Origin: an uncultured Christensenella sp.
GTDB taxonomy: Bacteria > Bacillota > Clostridia > Christensenellales > CAG-917
Assembly: GCA_910577815.1 (NCBI GenBank)
Contig: CAJTNO010000001.1
Span: 1 to 64,000, forward strand
Length of the DNA stretch: 64,000 nucleotides
Direction: 5' to 3'
Part shown: positions 59,284 to 64,000 of the stretch, piece after piece
How positions within the stretch are numbered: the stretch's first letter is position 1
Layout: each line of letters starts with the position of its first letter
The notes under the pieces: model-generated
What the model saw: the letters and a program-made list of their open reading frames with translations, nothing else
Told to the model about the DNA's origin: nothing
Databases searched by the model: none
Translations under genes and position numbers: made by a program

Positions 59284-59330
59284 ATTATATAACAAGCAGT
59301 ATTGCGGTGTCACGCAAATTGTGTTATATT
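59284..59330. promoter_or_regulatory. Overlapping divergent promoters (Nudix and HAD genes)
   Basis: Minus strand: GTGACA, 18 bp, TATAAT (59284-59289), with the Nudix ATG 6 bases on. Plus strand: TTGCGG (59302-59307), 17 bp, TATATT (59325-59330). The two promoters share bases, so they probably compete. Confidence 0.65.
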
Positions 59331-59354
59331 ATATTTTAGTTACGCGAGGACGCA

Positions 59355-59927
59355 ATGAAAATAGACGTTTACGATTTTGATAAAACCGTCGTACCATACG
59401 ACAGCGCAATGCGGTACTGGCATTGGTGTCTGTTGCACCGTCCCTATATCATAATAATACTCCCGTTTCAGATTATTTTGAGCTTACTTGCGCTTTTAAA
59501 GATAATATCCGTACCTACCTACAAAAAGGGCTGCTTCCGTTTTGTAAGCCTGCTCGGCACAAAAAACACCGTACGCAAATTCTGGGACAGCCACGAAAAG
59601 GACGTATATCCGTTTTTCCGTCCCGAAAACCGCGACGGCTCACGCAAGTGCGCAGTAGTGAGCGCAAGCCCCGATTTTCTTATCCGCGAGATATGCGAGC
59701 GTATGAAGGTGGATTATTGCATAGCAACCCGCCACGACGAAAGGACGGGCAAGCTTTTGGGAAGCGTCTGCCGTCGGGAGCAGAAGGTGGAGAGGTTAAA
59801 AGAAGTCCTGCCCGACGCGGAGGTGGAGTGCGTGTATTCCGACAGTCTCGAACACGACCGCTATATCTTCGACCTCGGCAAACGCCGCTATCTTGCAAGC
59901 AAGGGAAAATTAACGCTTTTTAATTGA
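59355..59927 (+). CDS. HAD-IB family phosphatase, 190 aa
   Basis: Motif I DFDKTV at residues 7-12, motif II VVSASPDFL, and a late acidic motif YSDSLEHD. A hydrophobic stretch (about 30-52, IIIILPFQIILSLLALLKI) suggests membrane association. Similar to SerB-like/HAD-IB enzymes of Clostridia; the substrate may be a phospholipid precursor or small phosphoester. Ribosome site GAGG. Confidence 0.88.
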   Translation: MKIDVYDFDKTVVPYDSAMRYWHWCLLHRPYIIIILPFQIILSLLALLKIISVPTYKKGCFRFVSLLGTKNTVRKFWDSHEKDVYPFFRPENRDGSRKCAVVSASPDFLIREICERMKVDYCIATRHDERTGKLLGSVCRREQKVERLKEVLPDAEVECVYSDSLEHDRYIFDLGKRRYLASKGKLTLFN

Positions 59928-60015
59928 CTATTACTTATTTAAAAGTTATACTTACTATATCTGTGCGCGTACACGCGCAAAAACAGCAAGACAATAATTT
60001 GGAGGTTATCCCAAT

Positions 60016-63000
60016 ATGAAAAAAATGACCATTGACGGCAATACCGCTGCGGCGCATATAGCATATGCCTTTTCCGACGTTGCGGCGATTTATCCGATTA
60101 CACCGTCATCACCAATGGCAGAAAACTGCGACGACTGGGCAGGTCAAGGCAGAAAAAACATCTTCGGCAACGTTCTGAAGATAGCCGAAATGCAGTCCGA
60201 AGCAGGCGCGGCAGGCGCGGTACACGGCTCACTTGCGGCGGGCGCGCTTACAAGCACGTTTACGGCAAGCCAGGGACTTCTGCTTATGATACCCAATATG
60301 TACAAGATAGCGGGCGAGCTGCTTCCCTCGGTATTCCACGTATCTGCAAGAAGCCTTGCAGGACACGCGCTTAACATCTTCGGCGACCACTCGGACGTAA
60401 TGGCGTGCCGTCAGACGGGCTTTGCAATGCTTGCAAGCAACAGCGTACAGGAGGTTATGGACTTATCTCTCGTAGCGCATCTTTCCACGCTTGAATCCAG
60501 CGTTCCCTTCCTCAGCTTCTTCGACGGCTTCCGCACCTCCCACGAGGTCAGCAAAATCGACGCAATCGAATATGACGAAATCAAGAAGCTTGTAAACTTC
60601 AAAAAGGTTGACGAATTCCGCGCCCGCGCGCTCAATCCGGAGCATCCTCATCAGCAGGGCACGGCGCAGAACCCGGACATTTATTTCCAGAACAGAGAGG
60701 CTTCAAACAAGTATTACGACGCAGTACCCGCAATCGTGCAGGCGCAGATGGACAAGGTCAGCGCGCTCACGGGCAGAAAGTACAGTCTCGTCGACTATTA
60801 CGGAGCAAAGGACGCAGACCGCATCATAGTGATTATGGGCAGCGGCGCGGAGGCTGTCGAGGAAACGGTTGACTATCTCAACGCAAGAGGACAGAAGGTA
60901 GGTATGATAAAGATAAGACTTTACCGTCCCTTCCCCGCCAAAGCGTTTGTCAACGCAATCCCCTCCACCGTCAAGACAATCACCGTTATGGACAGAACCA
61001 AGGAGCCGGGCGCACAGGGCGAGCCTCTGTATCTCGACGTAGTTTCCGCGCTTGGCGAGCTTGGCATAAGCAAGGAGGTTATCTGCGGCAGATACGGCAT
61101 CGGCAGCAAGGAGTTTAACCCCTCTATGGTAAACGCAATCTTCGCTAATATGAGCGGAGCAAAGCGCACTCACTTCACCATAGGCATCAACGACGACGTA
61201 ACCTTCCACTCCCTCGACGTAAAGGAGAAGATTGACGCGTCGGACAACAGCACTATATCCTGCAAGTTCTACGGACTCGGCTCCGACGGAACGGTAGGCG
61301 CAAACAAGAACTCAATCAAGATAATAGGCGACCACACCGACAAGTACGCGCAGGCATACTTCGCATACGACTCCAAGAAATCGGGCGGCATAACCATATC
61401 CCACCTGCGTTTCTCGGACAAGCCCATCCGCAGTACATATCTTATCGACCAGGCGGACTTTGTCGCTTGCCATAACGAGTCCTACGTACTGCGCTACGAT
61501 ATGCTTTCCGACCTCAAGGACGGCGGCATATTCCTGCTCAACTCGCAGTGGGCGCCCGAGGAGATGGACACCAAGCTTCCCGCAAGTATGAAAAACGCAA
61601 TCGCAAAGAAGCACGTACGCTTCTACACCCTCGACGGTCTCAAGGTCGTTACGGCGCTCGGCACCAAGAAGGGCGTAAACACGGTTATGCAGGCGGCATT
61701 CTTCAAGCTTGCAAACGTCATCCCCTACGCCGACGCGGAGCGCTATATGAAGGAGATGATAAAGAAGTCCTACTCCAAGAAGGGCGACGCGGTAGTAGCA
61801 ATGAACTACGCCTGCGTGGACAACGCCATTGCGGAACTTAAAGAGGTCATCTATCCCGAAAGCTGGGCGACCACCACTTCCGGCGCTGCGCCTCTGGACG
61901 TTCCTAACGACGAATATTTCAAGAATTTCATCGCGCCCATCACGGCGCAGGAGGGCGATAAGCTGCCCGTATCCGCATTCAATCCCAACGGAAGCGTACC
62001 CACCGGCACGACCAAGTTCGAGAAGCGCGGCATCGCGGTATCCGTACCCAAGTGGCTGCCCGACAAGTGCATACAGTGCAACCGCTGCGCGCTCGTCTGC
62101 CCGCACGCGACCATCCGCCCCACGCTCGCCACTGCCGAGGAGCTTGCAAACAAGCCCGAGGGCTTTGTGACCAAGCCCGCAACGGGCATCAAGGGCTACG
62201 AATTCCGTATGCAGGTCAGCCCCTACGATTGCACGGGCTGCTCCAACTGCGTAGCGGTCTGCCCCTCCAAGGAAAAGGCACTCGTTATGGTTCCGCTCGA
62301 CGAAGCCATCAAGGACGACGCAAGCAACTGGGAATATGCCGAATCGCTTAAGGAAACCACTGCGGAGCTCAAATCCGTCAACGTAAAGAACAGCCAGTTC
62401 AAAAAGCCGCTGTTCGAGTTCTCGGGCGCTTGCGCAGGCTGCGGCGAAACTCCCTACGTAAAGCTTATGACGCAGCTGTTCGGCGACAGAATGCTTGTTG
62501 CCAACGCAACGGGTTGCTCCTCCATCTACGGCGGAAGCGCGCCTACCTGCCCCTACACCAAGAACGATAAAGGCAGAGGACCCGCGTGGGCTAACTCGCT
62601 GTTCGAGGACAATGCGGAATTCGGCTACGGTATGCACCTCGCGTATCAGACAAGACGCGGAGTTATCGCAAACAAGATTAACAATCTGCTCGGACTCGGC
62701 GGCATATCCGAGGCTATGACGGCGGCTCTCAACGAGTGGCTGGACGGCAAGGACGACGCTGCGCTTTCCGAACAGGCTACCGATAAAATCCTCGCGCTCA
62801 TCGGCGACGAGAAAAAGAGAGCAAACGGCGTATCGCTCGAGCTGCTTAACGACATCGAGGCAAGAAAGGATTGTCTTATCAAGAAATCCGTTTGGATTGT
62901 CGGCGGCGACGGCTGGGCGTACGACATCGGCTACAACGGCGTTGACCACGTGCTTGCAAGCGGAGAGGACGTAAACATCCTCGTGCTTGACACCGAGGTA

Positions 63001-63540
63001 TACTCCAACACGGGCGGACAGGCGTCCAAATCCACTCCTACGGGCGCGATTGCCAAATTTGCGGCAACCGGTAAGCGCACCAAGAAGAAGGACCTTGCAC
63101 TGCTTGCTATGGACTACGGCTACGTATACGTCGCGCAGGTATCTATGGGCGCGGATATGAATCAGGTTGTAAAAGCGTTTGCCGAGGCGGAAGCGTATCA
63201 CGGACCTTCCATAATCATCGCATACGCGCCCTGCATCAACCACGGCATTAAGGGCGGAATGGACAATTCTCAGCTCGAGATGAAGAAGGCGGTAGAGTGC
63301 GGATATTGGCAGCTCTTCCGTTTCAATCCGGACAACGTAGGCACTGCAACCAACCCGCTCTCCATCGACAGCAAGGAGCCGACCGAAAACTATCAGGCGT
63401 TCCTTATGAACGAAAACCGATATGCCTCGCTTGCCAAGATGAATCCGGATGCGGCGCAGGCTCTGTTCGCCAAGAACGAGGAGGACGCGGCAAATAAGCG
63501 CGAATTCTATCGCAGAAAGGCGGAAACCTTCAACAAATAA
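60016..63540 (+). CDS. nifJ: Pyruvate:ferredoxin (flavodoxin) oxidoreductase, 1174 aa
   Basis: Single-chain PFOR of normal length. Order: pyruvate-binding N-terminal domain (AAIYPITPSSPMAE), TPP-pyrimidine part, CoA-binding domain, two ferredoxin clusters (CIQCNRCALVCP, about 682-693; CTGCSNCVAVCP, about 738-749), the proximal cluster cysteines (CAGCGETP), and the TPP site GDGWAYDIGYNG (about 968-979). It makes acetyl-CoA, CO2 and reduced ferredoxin, a central step of fermentation. A GGAGGT site precedes it. Its codon use is biased to C/G-ending codons, as expected for high expression. Confidence 0.97.
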   Translation: MKKMTIDGNTAAAHIAYAFSDVAAIYPITPSSPMAENCDDWAGQGRKNIFGNVLKIAEMQSEAGAAGAVHGSLAAGALTSTFTASQGLLLMIPNMYKIAGELLPSVFHVSARSLAGHALNIFGDHSDVMACRQTGFAMLASNSVQEVMDLSLVAHLSTLESSVPFLSFFDGFRTSHEVSKIDAIEYDEIKKLVNFKKVDEFRARALNPEHPHQQGTAQNPDIYFQNREASNKYYDAVPAIVQAQMDKVSALTGRKYSLVDYYGAKDADRIIVIMGSGAEAVEETVDYLNARGQKVGMIKIRLYRPFPAKAFVNAIPSTVKTITVMDRTKEPGAQGEPLYLDVVSALGELGISKEVICGRYGIGSKEFNPSMVNAIFANMSGAKRTHFTIGINDDVTFHSLDVKEKIDASDNSTISCKFYGLGSDGTVGANKNSIKIIGDHTDKYAQAYFAYDSKKSGGITISHLRFSDKPIRSTYLIDQADFVACHNESYVLRYDMLSDLKDGGIFLLNSQWAPEEMDTKLPASMKNAIAKKHVRFYTLDGLKVVTALGTKKGVNTVMQAAFFKLANVIPYADAERYMKEMIKKSYSKKGDAVVAMNYACVDNAIAELKEVIYPESWATTTSGAAPLDVPNDEYFKNFIAPITAQEGDKLPVSAFNPNGSVPTGTTKFEKRGIAVSVPKWLPDKCIQCNRCALVCPHATIRPTLATAEELANKPEGFVTKPATGIKGYEFRMQVSPYDCTGCSNCVAVCPSKEKALVMVPLDEAIKDDASNWEYAESLKETTAELKSVNVKNSQFKKPLFEFSGACAGCGETPYVKLMTQLFGDRMLVANATGCSSIYGGSAPTCPYTKNDKGRGPAWANSLFEDNAEFGYGMHLAYQTRRGVIANKINNLLGLGGISEAMTAALNEWLDGKDDAALSEQATDKILALIGDEKKRANGVSLELLNDIEARKDCLIKKSVWIVGGDGWAYDIGYNGVDHVLASGEDVNILVLDTEVYSNTGGQASKSTPTGAIAKFAATGKRTKKKDLALLAMDYGYVYVAQVSMGADMNQVVKAFAEAEAYHGPSIIIAYAPCINHGIKGGMDNSQLEMKKAVECGYWQLFRFNPDNVGTATNPLSIDSKEPTENYQAFLMNENRYASLAKMNPDAAQALFAKNEEDAANKREFYRRKAETFNK

Positions 63541-63574
63541 GCGTTTTCATCTATTTGTTTCCTTTTTTATACAG

Positions 63575-63602
63575 CGGGAGCGTCGCAAAAGCGGCGCTCC
63601 CG
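63575..63602 (+). terminator. Terminator-like hairpin after PFOR gene
   Basis: CGGGAGCGTCGC-AAAA-GCGGCGCTCCCG, a 12-bp stem with one G-T pair, lies 35 bp after the stop. The following T content is moderate. Confidence 0.65.
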
Positions 63603-63633
63603 TTGATTAAATATTATATTTGCTTAAAAACAT

Positions 63634-63858
63634 TTATTGGAATTTATCCGCCTCGGTTATACCGAGTATTTCGTTTGCGTCTAACTTTAAATAATCGCAA
63701 AGATTGGCAAAAACAACAACCTCCGGCAATTCCTTTCCAGATAAATAACGTGAAAGAGCATTCCGTTTTATACCGAGTTGACTACATATTTCGCACTTTG
63801 TATGCTTACTTTGCTTTATCGCGCTTCTCAATTTTTCTCCTATTTCAACAGCTTTCAT
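63634..63858 (-). CDS. Small XRE-type HTH regulator, 74 aa
   Basis: Almost the whole protein is an HTH domain (KCEICSQLGIKRNALSRYLS; LCDYLKLDANEILGI). GAGGTG site present. It may regulate itself or a neighbour beyond the window. Confidence 0.85.
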   Translation of the reverse strand: MKAVEIGEKLRSAIKQSKHTKCEICSQLGIKRNALSRYLSGKELPEVVVFANLCDYLKLDANEILGITEADKFQ

Positions 63859-64000
63859 ATTTCACCTCAATCACAAGAATAATATAACGCTTTAAAATTT
63901 ACATCGTAATTAGGAGTTGCCTAATAAAAATTCAGATATATTTAAACGATGTTTAAAATAAGATATTATATATAAAAATATAAAAATCTTATGCGGATAT

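Noticed and set aside
61312..63243. 643-codon minus-strand frame opposite the PFOR gene
   Set aside because: It is a shadow of the PFOR coding bias on the other strand; it has no ribosome site and no family-like composition.

Overview
The window looks like a chromosomal segment of a low-to-mid GC, anaerobic Bacillota (Clostridia-type) bacterium. The basis is a pyruvate:ferredoxin oxidoreductase, a four-subunit sodium-type oxaloacetate decarboxylase, strong GGAGG ribosome binding sites, Ig-like/GLUG surface proteins and a siphovirus-type prophage. The exact lineage is an inference; an uncultured gut Clostridia group such as Christensenellales would fit.

Layout. (1) 1-10.65 kb, minus strand: a surface-protein operon with a GLUG-repeat membrane-anchored protein, a 2709-residue Ig-repeat protein translationally coupled to it, a lipoprotein, and the first codons of a possible lipoprotein paralogue at the window edge. 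(2) 10.65-15.6 kb: small host genes, namely a 171-aa unknown, a DUF2804-type protein, a ferredoxin-domain aldo/keto reductase with an EamA-type transporter, and a 96-aa helical protein. (3) 15.63-15.87 kb: a tandem 112-bp repeat ending in a long imperfect palindrome. (4) About 15.87-52.32 kb: a complete-looking HK97-fold, siphovirus-like prophage. Its lytic genes run on the minus strand; the repressor and large serine recombinase are on the plus strand at the right end. (5) 52.34-63.9 kb: host metabolism, with oadA-oadG-BCCP-oadB, an ArsR-type regulator with an HMA protein and a P1B metal ATPase, a Nudix hydrolase divergent from a HAD phosphatase, PFOR, and a small XRE regulator.

The prophage reads, in lytic order: immunity switch with three GGGCTCA sites at two divergent promoters; early genes including a sigma-like protein fused in frame to an HTH domain; a replisome organiser; three DNA methyltransferases and a HicAB toxin-antitoxin pair; a ParB-methyltransferase broken at a 10-G tract; HNH and terminase; portal, protease and capsid; connectors; major tail protein; frameshifted tail chaperone; tape measure; Dit and baseplate; a C-lectin-like adhesin; and a terminal cassette of membrane and coiled-coil proteins with no recognisable endolysin. 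The integration point can be deduced because a 22-bp piece of the host palindromic repeat sits at the oadB stop codon, on the far side of the prophage and in inverted orientation.

Most noteworthy signals are the split palindromic repeat at the integration site, the poly-G interruption of the ParB-methyltransferase, a sigma/HTH fusion with an internal start, a C5 methyltransferase carrying eight PL-x-T repeats, a well-formed -1 frameshift site, duplicated operator systems (prophage switch, HicAB, metal regulon), and the unassigned terminal cassette that may include the lysis functions.
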